Source: Callaeas wilsoni
Taxonomy: Eukaryota; Chordata; Aves; Passeriformes; Callaeidae
Reading direction: 5' to 3'
NCBI GenBank assembly: GCA_013398955.1
Contig: VWPU01012284.1
Coordinates: 109,240 to 173,239 of the forward strand
Length of the DNA: 64,000 nt
Positions 37,401 to 49,143 of the stretch are shown piece after piece; position 1 is the first letter of the stretch, and the number at the start of each line of letters is the position of its first letter. The position numbers and the translations under genes are program-made. The notes under the pieces were generated by a model. It was given only the letters and a program-made list of their open reading frames with translations, searched no databases and was not told the origin of the DNA.

Positions 37401-40400
37401 CTTCTTTTTAATCAGAAAGGAAACAAAATACCAGCCTCCATTTAGAATGTTTTCATGTTGTGTTTTTTTAAGTACTGGATTACATTAACAAAATTCTACC
37501 TGCTTATTATTTATATTTCAGATTATGTCATTCATTTATAGACTGCATTATTAACATGGTAATACTTCAGAAATCAGTCAAGCATTGGCACCCTGTTATG
37601 TCAGGAATTTTACTGTTAGGTAACAAATTCTCTATTCCAGAAAACTGGCTATGAGGCAGAATATGGTACGTGTATCAAAAGGGCCAATGGATAAAAAAGA
37701 GGATTGGGGGAAAAAAAAGCCAGTGCAAAAGACCCACAATTTATTAGGACAGCAAAGCTCCAGCTTGATAGCCCAACAAACTTCATACCATGTTTAATAT
37801 TCATAAGGAGCTGCAGCAAGGTAGTGAAGGGCATTCCTGGGAACATGTCTTACATATCAAAATATAGAGCTTGGATCTCAGTTTGAAAATGAGAAGCCAT
37901 ACAGTCCTTAATTTTTTAAGTAAAAACACCACACATAGGTGTTTGTAAAGAATTGTGGTGAAAATATTGCTGCTGGGACAGATATGGAAGCGTGAGAAGG
38001 CTTCAGATCAGAGATCTGCAGTTGCCTTCTGATTCTGATGAGTTCAGACACTTTAAAATGGTTCCTAAGCTTCAAGCAAAGTTTGGAGAGAGGGACATGG
38101 TTATATCCTAGTAATTAAAAATATTCTTGAGGCATTGTAGTTGGTGTTTGGCTTCAGCTTTCCACTTAATTGCAAAAATGACTCTGCTACAATAACAGAG
38201 GTGCCCTGGCACATACCTGGTGTAAAAAAGGAGGACAGAACTTGACAGTATGCAGATATGAAGCTTGGATGCACTCTGGCTTTTTATATGAGCTGTTTGT
38301 ATGGCACTGGTGAAGAAGTTTCTTTTCTCAGCATGTAGATACATTTTCTTTTCTGTAAAACAATACTTATTTGAAAACAGAGCAATTCCCACAAACCCTT
38401 AAATGCCTCCCCTGGATCTGTGGGCAGCCTCACCACTCTGGTAGGGAAGAGCAGTGACGTGCACACAGCAGCAGCAGCTGACAAGGCGGTGAGCCTGTGA
38501 TTTAGGGAAGCCTTGCAGTAATCGCTGGGTGGAATTGGGGCTGGCTTAAAAGAGGAAATGAGGAAATAGCCAAAAGCCTGACTGCTGATCCAGGGACACC
38601 AAGTAAGATCCCTGCACATTAGTATAATACCCTGGATATTTTCACTGAACATCAGTATATTTCTCAGTGAAAAGATGCCCATTGGCACTCACCAACTTTT
38701 CACAGCAGACAAAAGAACTTCCTCTCACTGCAGGCTCACAATGATATTGCTATCTGCCATCTGTCTATCAGCCTTTGTGAAAAGCCTGAAGTGCAGAGAG
38801 AGGACACTATTTCTTCAGCCAAAGGATTGTTTGTAGTAGATACACTTACTGGGAAAAATTGGATACCCAGGTTCCACTGGTGAAACCTAGTCCTTTGATC
38901 CTATAATTTTCATTGATTCCATAATTTCCATTGCTAGAGCCAAGAAATCACACTGTTCAGGAGTCAGAAAGACTTGGATGTGAGACTTCTAACTTCCCTA
39001 ATAAGATGTAAAAGCAAGGGCCTGCTTAATGTGAGGTTTCTCTTGCAGTGAAAAGTCCCAAAGGAGATCTTCAGTGAAGGACTGTGCACTCCATTCACTG
39101 AGGCTTTGGGTAGGGTCCAGCTTTGCCTCTCCTAGACTGTCTGTGTCTGTGAATTTTGATTGCCTTGTCCTATTAAAGTGCAATGTCTAATTGTTACTTG
39201 GAGGAATATTGAGTCATTATTATATGGCTGATTTAGTCGATATGTCTGTAGTCATAAATCCCACAGTCTCTGCCTTCACTTCTTTAATCATTACTTGTTG
39301 CTGTATTTTAATATTATCTTCCCTCAAACCAGATTTCTTGTTCCTTAAAAGAGTTGACCTCATGACCTCATCCCTGGTGTTGTCATGACCACAGGGATCA
39401 TATGGTATTTGTATATTCAGCTTTAGGGGGAAAGACCATGGTGCTCCTTTAACATATGGTTCTGTTCCACTGAAGACATCAACTAAGCTCTCATTATCTT
39501 TAGTGATGGAGCATGGTATGCCAAAGTCATAGCTAAAACTTTCAGACCAACAGAGAATGATCATCAACCCAAACAATCTAGATCTGATCAGTCTCAAATT
39601 GTGGCATAGAACTACTTTGGAAAGAGAAGAAAATTAAACAACTGTGCTTCGAGACTAAGGCTTCTCCAAATCTATTACATAGACTTTTAAAACTGAGCAT
39701 TGGTACTAGTCTTCTGGAAAGGCAGCCTGGGATTCAGTATAGAACTTCCCTAAAGAGAAACGAAAGCAGTTTTGTTTAAGAGATTTGTTTTCTCTCTTTC
39801 TTTTTAAATCCTTTTTCCTCTGAGTTAAATTATTCTTTATTGACATTTTAGCATGGGGTTTGAGAGAATAAAATATCTCTTCTTGAACTTCAGATATCTT
39901 TGAAATACAATCACAGTTTAATTCTAAAGGTGAATGAGTAGAAGGGAATTTGTAAAACACCCAACTGGCTAGGAATAATAGCTTCTACTTCTGACAAATA
40001 TTTACTTGAGAGGCTCCTATTGTGACCTCTGAAACTGGAGGATACCTTCTAGTTTCCTAAATTTTAATTTCGTTAGAAAGCTTTTTACAAGAAATAGAGA
40101 CAAATAGAAGCAGTGCCTTGGGAAATACATGGAGACTGTAGTTTGTGATGCAGTGATGTCAGTGACAGTCAAAGCAATACTACAGCCAGACTGGGGCCAA
40201 AAGCTCAGACGGAGCAGATGGGGGCCATTCTGGAAAACCAGAACGGAGGGCTCTGGGAAACAAAGCAGTGGAAGTCCCTATCATCTCTCACCCTGCCCTT
40301 CTTCAAAGGAGGTGTGAGGTGAATCTATCCCAGATGTATGGAGCAGACTAAGTAGTCTACCATAATACTGAAGCAGAGTGTCTATCAGACAAAGGAACAA

Positions 40401-40511
40401 AAAGTTCCCACATGTTTCTCACCCTCTCTCTCAGCTCGTCCCAGACCAGCTCCTCATTCTGAACAGATTAGCACCCAAGCCTCTTTTTCCTGTCTGGCAA
40501 TTTGATGCTTG
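34441..40511. other. Single-copy non-coding stretch
   Basis: No repeat family or convincing exon was recognised. Overlapping frames of 94 and 134 codons occur on the minus strand at 38108-38688, without a recognisable domain. A short direct repeat, TTTTTACTAAG, lies near 36044-36062. Confidence 0.5.
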
Positions 40512-40687
40512 TTAAGACCATTCCCTCTGTCTCACTTGTAGCTGGGCCAGCTGCAGACTGTGACCTTCTGGTTCTGCACAGGTTGCTGCATTTGGAAACA
40601 GCTCATGCTTTGGCATCAGTTCATCTTGCTCCCTTCTGGTTTGCTCAGAGGCTGATGAGTCTGGCAAATCTCCTGCGTAGCTCACAC

Positions 40688-40823
40688 CTCCAACTGCAGC
40701 AACAGTAACAGATGCAAGTTTTGCTTTCTCTGCCGCTCTCAGCTGCTGAATGGAGTTAATTGGGGTTCTGCGGAAGCTGGAAGACATAATTTTCTTCTGT
40801 TTTGTGTGCATCTTGATTTGCTG
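40688..40823 (-). CDS. Best candidate coding exon, unidentified protein
   Basis: On the minus strand a pyrimidine-rich tract ends in TGTGTGTCTCAG, a strong acceptor, followed directly by CAG, giving a tandem CAGCAG acceptor. The next 136 nt are open and include KKIMSSSFRRTPINSIQQLR, followed by a short Ala/Glu/Lys-rich helical-looking part. At 40687 the sequence GTGTGAG could act as a donor. The same frame stays open to 40512 for another 58 codons, so the block could instead be a longer or terminal exon or a decayed retrocopy. The residue mix (charged and polar, few Phe or Ile runs) is much more protein-like than other frames in the window. No family is recognised and no partner exon was found nearby on this strand. 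Confidence 0.3.
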
Positions 40824-40832
40824 CTGAGACAC

Positions 40833-41867
40833 ACAAGGCAGCAGGTATCAGTAACAGAAGGGAAAAGACATAGCCTGTCCTTTTCCAGAGCTCTGAACTC
40901 CAGGCATAGATGAATGCATGCCCAATCTTGGGATCAGCTGAATCAACCTGGAATTATTCTGCTTGTTTGACTAGATACTTTAATTAGGTTCATCTTTATG
41001 GCAACATTCTTAATAATGGGAAATGCAGAATACTTTTGCATTTTTTTGTTATTGTCTGGAAATTGTATGATTATCATTGCATTTGAATTTTATATGCCTT
41101 CTAATTATGTATGCCTGGCATATCTTCGTGTGCTCTGACATCAGATGATATGCTGGATAGTTATCACAAGAGAAGATCTGTTGATTTTTTTTCCTAAAGC
41201 AGAAATGTTAGATCTAATGTCCTGGATCTGTTTCAACTTGGATAGCTGATCTTTATCCAATAAAATTATCCTAATTCAAGATGTTCATAATATAATTTAT
41301 CTTCCTGTCTTAATCTGTAGTTACACTGTCTGTTAAAGAGTCACCCCTGCAACAGCTCAGATATGATTACATTTCAGGAAAAGATAAAGCAATTCTTAGC
41401 TAAAGTCTGTAAATTTGATTGCTGTCATCTTGCAAGTAAATGAGTATGAGGTGCTGTTATCCTTCACCCTGGTCTGAACCCACATGGCAGCAGGAGTGCA
41501 GGCAGTGATTGAAGGGCACAGCAGGTGCTGGTACAGAACATCTGGTGAGCTGTGTTGAGACAGGCTTCCAAGTGGTGCTTTCTGGTGGAACTGTTGGAGA
41601 TACTTGCTCTGTTTAAGTTACTGTTAGAATTTATTTCTGCATGCATAAATAATGAAGAGGAATTATCTTAGCAGGAAGGCAGTGCTTTCACAAAGGCAAA
41701 TACAGTGACCATGAATGTTGAGCCCCATCTTAAGATCCGTTCCAGGACTACTCTCCCCTTTTCATGATATGTCCTGAAAGCTGAATTACTTTCTATTCCA
41801 GGTGCATGTTCAGCTGGACTAGTGAATGGAACTGCTCAAAGAGGAAGATGGATATTGATCATCTCAG
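40833..41867. other. Single-copy non-coding stretch
   Basis: Immediately upstream (minus strand) of the exon candidate. No gene or repeat family was recognised. Confidence 0.5.
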
Positions 41868-41962
41868 AAACTGAGGGAAAGATAGAAGCAGGGAAATTCA
41901 GAAACAGGACAAGAAAAGGAAAAGACAGGAAAGAGAAGAATAAAAATAAGAAAGGAATAATT
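41868..41962 (+). repeat. Polypurine tract (A/G-rich)
   Basis: About 95 bp composed almost only of A and G, in mixed GAAA, GGAAA and AAGA words and not a clean tandem repeat. The frame across it is Lys/Arg/Glu-rich for that reason. Such tracts can form triplex DNA; no gene is implied. Confidence 0.7.
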
Positions 41963-44900
41963 GTTTCTGATCTCAAAATTATAAATGCAGTCACTGGTTC
42001 TGTTACTTTTAATCATGTTATTGACTGTAGGATTAGTATCCATGTAGGAATGCAGTTTTAAACCCAAAAATATTATTAGGTGTGCCATGGGAAGTGTATG
42101 TCAAGGTTGATATCCCAATATAAAAGGCTTTGTAAGGAAGAATCTTATTCAAATCTAATCACATACATAAACTACATAAATGGTCAGCTTGAAGAAGGTT
42201 TGAAGAAATCTTTTGCTGTTGAAAGCTTTCATGCCTCCCTTTTTCCACTTTCCCCCCAGTTTTATGGGACAGACTAACAGGAGCTATTGCCTCTGCCTAC
42301 AGATTTTCCCTTCTTCACTTCACTCATAAACCTACGAGGTAATTAATCTGCATGTTGGTGGCTGCTGTGAAGTCCTGAGCTCTGCTCTATTTTTAAGCAG
42401 TTGCATCACATTTCCAGTTGCAGTGAATGACACAACTGACAGTACTCTTCTGGGTGGCAAGCACTGGAAGATCATCCTTGATAGTTTCCCAAGTGGTCTA
42501 AATCAGTATATGGCAAGTTAAAAAAACAAAACTGTAGATTTTCACTGGCTACTATTTTAAACAGCCTGGGAAGTTCTTTGAGAGGAAAGAGTTTGGGGAA
42601 AAAATATTAAAAAGTTAAGTTATCAAATAAGAGCATCAAGTCTTAAAATTCCCAGTGGAAAAGCTATATGGGAGGCTTAAAGCCAAAAAAAGGAAAAAAA
42701 CAATGGAAAGCTTTTTCTGTAGATGATGCTGTGTTTGTTAGAAAAAATTAATTAACTGTTTCAAGCCATTAGAAAGCCTACACAAGTGTGTAATGAAAAG
42801 TACTCCATGGGATGTTCTGGAGTTGGATCAGAATTCCAAGAATCTAGTATGGCTCCTATCTGTGTTGCAAAATGCAATTTATTTAGGTAATTAATGGTAA
42901 AGGATGCTACCAATTAGATCAATCTGACAGTAAGAGGCAATTAATGCTTATTCTCGATCGACTCTTCAACTCGTATCTTCAGAACAGACTTTGAAAGAAA
43001 GCATGCATGCAATAAAAATATCAGGCTAGCATGAATTTGGTTGTTGCACCTCAAAGCTGTTTGTGGTAACTGATTCTGGATTGTCATAAAGAACAAAACA
43101 ACTTTCAAGATTTTGTTTTGAGCCTCATATCCTGTTGAGTTCAACTTAAAAACAAACTGTTTGTTTGGGTTTTTTTAATAGGAGGTGACAGCTAATGCTG
43201 TTAGGAAAACACAAATTTTATAATGGAAATAAAAATAATCAGAAAGAAAATCTCTACAAGCTGTCCTTCATTTTACAATGGTATTTGAACCCTTATCTAT
43301 ATTTAGGATGCCTACAAGCCCTTTTCTCCTCTCAGTGACTCTCTGCTGTAGTTTAATCTGAATACCATCTTGAGGTTTTTAGATGCCTCTTGAACTACCT
43401 GAACTACTACTAGTACCTTGAACTACTACTGAGGTTCCATAAGCAGATTAAGCTGATAAATCCTGATATTGCTGTTCCAAGTTTTACTTAAAGATTTAGG
43501 TTTACTTCCATGCTGTTGCCCCTACTTGAGATTCTTGTTTTGGCAGTAGCACTTGTTGCCATGCAAGGAACTACAGCAAGTAAGGATTAACTTTTTTTCC
43601 TGAGGATCATTTCCTCAGTTCAGCTCACTCATGACTGCCTATATATTGCTGTGCTGGCACAAGGGAAGAAGGAGATACAGGGAATGAGCTTTTGGAAAAA
43701 GGCAGCCAAAAAGACCCTCTGCTTGCAGCAGCAGTGAGGGCTTACATCAGCTCAGGCTACTCTTGAAATGACAGTCTGTATTCATACCAATAATTCACAT
43801 GAGGCACAGCCTAATGCATCATTGGCACTTTTGGGCAGAGATCCTACTTCACCCTGGTATTTCAGTCTTCTCCCCTTTCCAGACACAGCCATGCATTCCC
43901 TGAGCTGGTGTTGGTGTTTGCCAGACTGAGCAATGACCCAATTCAAATTTTTAAACCAGCAGTCACCTGCTCTAGCAAGAGGAAACAAATGGATTTCTCC
44001 AGGTTACAAAGTTGAAGTGTCCCAGAAAATTGCCTGACAAGCACCAGAACTGATATAATAGAGAATATAAGAAGTAGTCAAGAGAAGGAACAAATCCTCC
44101 ATTTTTGATTGTGGTGAGCTGCTACATTGGCTCAAAAATACTGGGCACAAATAAACTGTTATATTAAACATTCCCAGAAACATTCCCAGACAATTAGGCC
44201 AACTGGCATACAATGGCCCATTGACCGTGCTAACAAATTGTCATAAACTCCAAAACACGCTGGCTGCATGCAAACTGCCTTTTGGGAAATGTCTCTGGAA
44301 TGAGCTGTCCTTGGGAAAAAGTTAGTTATGACCTGCCAAAATTGTAACAGGCAATGTTTTAATAGTTTTCTACTATGGATGGTTGAGTTCCAGTGCCTGG
44401 GAATGCTCCCAGATGCTTTGCATGTAGTCAGTATGTCTAATTCTGTAGAAACCCAGGTCATTAGACACTAGAGATCTGCCCAGTATCTTGCTGCCCCATA
44501 ATCTTGGTTTTTAGTGTACTGTCTTGGAGTTCTGGAGTTGCTTGGATTTGAACCCATGCATGAAAGGAGCACTTTAGGCACTGGTATCCTTACAATTTTG
44601 GTGACTCTAATTCTGTTTTTCTTATGGATTTTGGTTATATTATTTACTGACATGCTTAAGCTTGTCTGCCTATTCCAAATATATTTTAAACGCTGAAAGA
44701 AACCTCCTTCTGACCAGTCGAGTGTCCATATTTTCTTTTGAATTCTTTTTCTCTATAGTGTAGGCAATTTTCTGTTTTCTAAGCATCCTTTTACTTAACT
44801 GGTAAAATATTCTAATAGGTTAAATGTGTGGCTGTAGAGTCCCAGTAGACAACAATATCAGCTACCACAAGTGATTTGGAATCTTCCAAAGTTTTGAAGT

Positions 44901-47831
44901 GGCATTTAGCCACACCTAGCTTGGCCTCATGTGAGTGTGCTAAGTGTGCATTTGGCCATTTTCCCGCTGATGTTCCTGAATGATGTAGCTCTCTGGCTCC
45001 CTATTCTACTGCTCAGCCACCAATATTGTAGGCAGATCTCTTCAAGAAGATGGTAACCTTCTACGTGTCTTTGCAAATAATTCTCCACTTTAGTTTCAAG
45101 ACCCGAAATCTCATCAGCCTCAGGTGTAGATGTTTTCAGGTGTTTTCAAATGAGAGAGAAATTGTTTGATTAGAAAGTAAGAAAATAAAAGGTTATCCTT
45201 TGCTATAAGTTGTCTTCCTTCATCTGGTACCTTTATATATTTATCTAAATAAATAAAATTTGAAAAGCAGAAAATATGCATTTTACCAAGTCCTGATTGA
45301 ACACCTTTACTTCATCACCCATATTTTCCCTCTCTAAGCTGCAAATTTACATGGGATATAAGCTGTCCTAAACTTGTGTGAACAGGAAAACATGGTAACT
45401 TCCAACAATTTATGTCAAAACTCACACAATTTGCATGCTGCTAGAATTGAAAATCTCAGCTCTGGAAAAAAAAAAGGAGGAACAAGAGAACAACTAATGA
45501 GATAGCTTTGTTCACTGAATGTGTCTGTATTTGCTGTATCTGCCTCATGTGAGAAGACAAAGGATAACTGTCTGTTACAACTTCCTCTGACTAGAAGTCA
45601 CAGAGCTGCCAGTTCTTCTCATTTCAGCACTGGTCTCACAAAGGACTCTTCCCAGGAGAGGAAGGGAGAGTACAAGAGATCGGCATGTGCATAATTCTTA
45701 TTCAGTTGTGGATGTAAAGCTGTCTCTCGGGAGTCTAGCAAAGACCACCACAACCAAGCTGCAGGCTCTTAGGGGCTCAGAGCACCATTGCACACTTTGA
45801 GTTCTGTCCAAGGATGCCTTTTTCTACCCTCTGCTCTGTCAGCTTTAAAGGGTTCAGACTTTTTTCCTGGTGAATTCTGTTATTAGGAACAGGAAACAGG
45901 AGTGGTCATTCTTTTGATTTCAGTGACTGACATGGATGCCAAAATCCACTATGAACTGTGACCTACTTTGATTTGGACTGTGGCTGTATATTTTCAGGGT
46001 CTAATGAGGAGCTGTTAGGTTGTACTGCTAAAGATAGGAGCAATTTCACATTTAATTATGGCTTAAAATCAGTGATGGTATGTGCTGGAAAAACTGTGAT
46101 CTTGGTTTTTCTGCAGTGAATGATCTTATGATTTTGTTTTCCAGATCTTTAAAGAAAGAAAAAAAAGGTGATGTTAACTTCTGATCATTAAAAGATCATA
46201 CCAACCCCTCTCTCCTGGTGCTCCATTGATTTTCATTAACATTCCAGTCTAATAAAACAAATTGAGCCACCTGCATTTCTTTATCACTGTGTAGGTTTTT
46301 CACATATGTCTCTGTTCATGAGGAGCTTTCTACAGAAATTACATCTAAGAAAATTTTTTTTTTAAGATCTGATTAATAGGGAAAGCATGTAGGTGGGAAG
46401 AGCGGGATCTTTGGTACAAAAGCTTATTTCCTAAAAAACGAACTGGTTACGAACTGAGATGTTCATATTCTACAAGGCCAAGAGAGTATTAATCTTTATT
46501 TCTATTGTAGTTTCAAATGAATTTGTGATATATTTTTCATTTGACTCAGGACATAATCTAAGACATGCTGATGTCAATGGCAGTTCCTTCTTCCCCCACA
46601 AAAGACAGGTCACAAGAAAATAATGCTACCATTTCATTTTTCACTGAACACCTGCATTCTTCATGACAGTTTCATTTCCCTTTTTAAAAATCCTTTCTGC
46701 TGAATTCTATTCTCAGTATAAATCATTACTCTTATACCTTTTGTAATATCCAGTCTCGGTGCATTGATGTAATGGGGCCATCTGATTTATGGTAATCCAG
46801 AATAATAGTCAGCACCAAGATCCCATGATAAAAACACTTGGTGAAAGAAAGATAGCTTATACGTTTCATGATGTTGCAAAAACATGGGACATGCCAAACA
46901 GAGATAATATTTTGCATGCTTTGAATATAAGGACAATTGACAGCCATAGGAAAACGGAGGGATGACAAGGCTCAAGTCTGCACATACTGCTTATTTGTGG
47001 GGATATTCAGAAGAATTCAATGTGCAGTGCAGCCAGTTAGTCACCAGAATCGATCACAAAATTGTAATGTGATCACAAAATCTTCTGTATAATGCAATCA
47101 ACTGTCTGTGAGACAGAAATGATTCTGGGAAATGCAATGGGCCAGAGAATGTCTCTCTACCGCTCAGGTTGCTGCTCACTTACTTCGGTATGTACAGTAC
47201 TGTATCCATTAGATGAAAAATGTAATCAGGCAGCTGTAAGAGGACCTAGAGACTGTCTTAACCATCCAGAAAGACTACAACAGTCATTCCTCAGCCATAA
47301 TGCCACTCGTGTCTCTGGGAATGGATGAATTTACATAATTATCTTTTAGATATGTAGTTTTGGTTTGATTTTCTGAGATCATTTGACCTCATGTGCCAGG
47401 CTAAATTCTTGCTAGGCTTGCCAAAAGTCTGTCTTTCAGATTCCCTGTGCATCTGGTGAGAGGTATGGCTTTTTTTTTTTTTTCTTTTTCTTTGCATTTT
47501 TAAGTGGTGCTCAAGGGAGCTGACAGAGCTGCTGTGTATATGTGTCTAAATGGCTGGATTCCAAGCTTGGCAAAAGCAATTAACATAAACTGTTCCATCA
47601 GTTACCCACAGTTCTCTCTTTCCATTCATTTGTTTGTTTAATAGGAATGGATGGAACCCTTATATAGCTATTAAAATATGATTTTTACAATATACCTCTG
47701 CAGAACATGCGATTAGAGGTCATTATTTAGGAAACATTCTCCACATTCATCTTTAAACCTTTTATGTCACTTAGAACACAGTAGTACTACCAAAACTCCC
47801 CTCCCCAAAATAGCCGTGCTGTGACTTTTTC
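41963..47831. other. Single-copy non-coding stretch
   Basis: Nearly 6 kb without a recognised gene or repeat family. It has an imperfect duplication of TTGAACTAC...ACTACT words near 43389-43432 and a 14-base T run at 47470-47483. Confidence 0.5.
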
Positions 47832-47908
47832 ATGCTCTGTGGGCTGGATCTTAAAATTCCCAGTTTCACCTACTGTCACGCAGGTTCTCAGATACCAGTG
47901 CACACAGT

Positions 47909-47998
47909 GGCTCTAAGGTGTCTCACAGCTCTACCTTTCTCTTCAGGTAGCAAGGCTCTAAGGTGTCTCACAGCTCTACCTTTCTCTTCAGGTAGCAA
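47909..47998 (+). repeat. Perfect 45-bp tandem duplication
   Basis: Two identical 45-bp units, 47909-47953 and 47954-47998. Each starts GGCTCTAAGGTGTCTCACAG and ends CTCTTCAGGTAGCAA. The length keeps frame, so the 65-codon open frame at 47832-48029 contains a duplicated 15-residue unit (ALRCLTALPFSSGSK). Each unit also contains a TTTCTCTTCAG/GTAGCAA junction resembling a splice acceptor. There is no evidence that the frame is expressed. The lack of mismatches means the duplication is recent or an assembly artefact. Confidence 0.95.
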
Positions 47999-48339
47999 GG
48001 GGCAGAGGACGCAGCCTCCTGTGGATTAGCCTATATAACTCCTACAGTGGATTCGCCTTTCAGATGACCCTTGCCAAAGCTAGCAGAGTTCTTCTCACAC
48101 CTGTTCAAAATGTGTTCGAGGTAGATTAAAAACACAGTACTGAGAAGTTCTACAAATACAAAGTTAACTTTGTGGCCAGAATAGAAACTCTTGGATACAG
48201 TGGAGAAGCACTTTGAAATACTTTTAATATGTCCGTAAGTCAAATGAGCAGCTCATAGAAGTTCTCTGTATTCTCTGTGAATGACTGTCTGCCTTGGTAA
48301 GGCATCACGTTCATTTGAGCTGTCAAACACTCTTAGTCA
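47999..48339. other. Short non-coding spacer before the CR1 cluster
   Basis: Nothing is recognised. A decayed left continuation of the older CR1 may extend into its right end. Confidence 0.4.
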
Positions 48340-49143
48340 CGCTAGGCTTTACTTGACTGACAGAATGGCAGTGAACAGTCGGTCTCCTCCTCTGAGCCTT
48401 TTCTTCTCCCAGCTGAACAGTTACAGCTATCTCAGCCTTTCCTCACAGGAGAGATGCTTCAGCTTTTTTATCATCTTCAAGACCCTTTTGCTGAACTCTT
48501 TCTGGTATGAGAGGCTGAGGGAACTGGGGTTGTTCATCCTGAAGAGAAATCGGCTGAGAGAAACCATAGCACTCTCTACAGCTGTCTCAAAGGAGGTTGC
48601 AATGAGGTGGTAGTTGGCCTCTTCTCCCTAGTAGGAAGCAACAGGATAAGATGACATGCCCTCGAGTTGCACCAGGGTAGGTTTAGATTGGATATTAGGA
48701 AAAATATCTTCAGGGAAAGGCTGTTCAAACACTGAAACAAGCTTCCCAGGGAAGTGATGGAGTCACCATCCCTGAAGAATGTGTAGTTGTGGTGTTTGGG
48801 GACATACTTTAGTGGTGAACATGGCAGTGTTAGGTTAACGGTTGGACTCAATGTCCTAAAATATATTTTCCAAACTAAATGATCCTGCAATTTTATGATT
48901 CTATGATTCTATGTGTGTCCTTGTTTCTCTTATATTGGGGATCCCAGAACTGGAGAGAATACTCCAGATGTGATCTCATCTGTCCTAAGCACCACTGAAG
49001 AAGAATCAGCTCCCCTGACCTGCAGTCAGTATTCTTCCTAGTACACCCCAGGATACTATTATCCTTCATAGTGGAAAAGATATACTGCTGGCTCAGCTTC
49101 AGCTTGGTGTCCACCAGAACCTCCAGTCCTGTTCTGCAAAGCT
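48340..49143 (-). mobile_element. Older CR1 LINE fragment, minus strand, split by a later CR1
   Basis: Left part (about 48340-48504): the antisense CR1 words GAGCCTTTTCTTCTCC, CTCAGCCTTTCCTCACAGGA and ATCATCTTCAAGACCCTTTT occur in consensus order. Right part (about 48914-49143): the order resumes with GTCCTTGTTTCTCTTATA, CCAGAACTGGA, ACTCCAGATGTGATCTCATC, CCCAGGATACTATTATC and a diverged end. The two parts join in the consensus with only a few bases missing, so one element was interrupted. The 3' end of this copy is not recognisable on the left. It is inactive. Confidence 0.8.
48505..48913 (+). mobile_element. Younger CR1 LINE 3' end, plus strand, nested
   Basis: A 5'-truncated CR1 begins at GAGAGGCTGAGGGAACTGGG and runs through GGTAGGTTTAGATTGGATAT, GGAAAGGCTGTTCAAACACT and GGTTGGACTCAATG to the terminal repeat GATTCTATGATTCTATG. 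Severe 5' truncation and a microsatellite-like 3' end are normal for avian CR1. It lies inside the minus-strand CR1, so it inserted later. No clear target-site duplication is visible. Confidence 0.9.

Noticed and set aside
44450..44600. Minus-strand tRNA-like B box (GGGTTCAAATCC)
   Set aside because: No matching box A or cloverleaf could be placed, and no repeat family was recognised around it.
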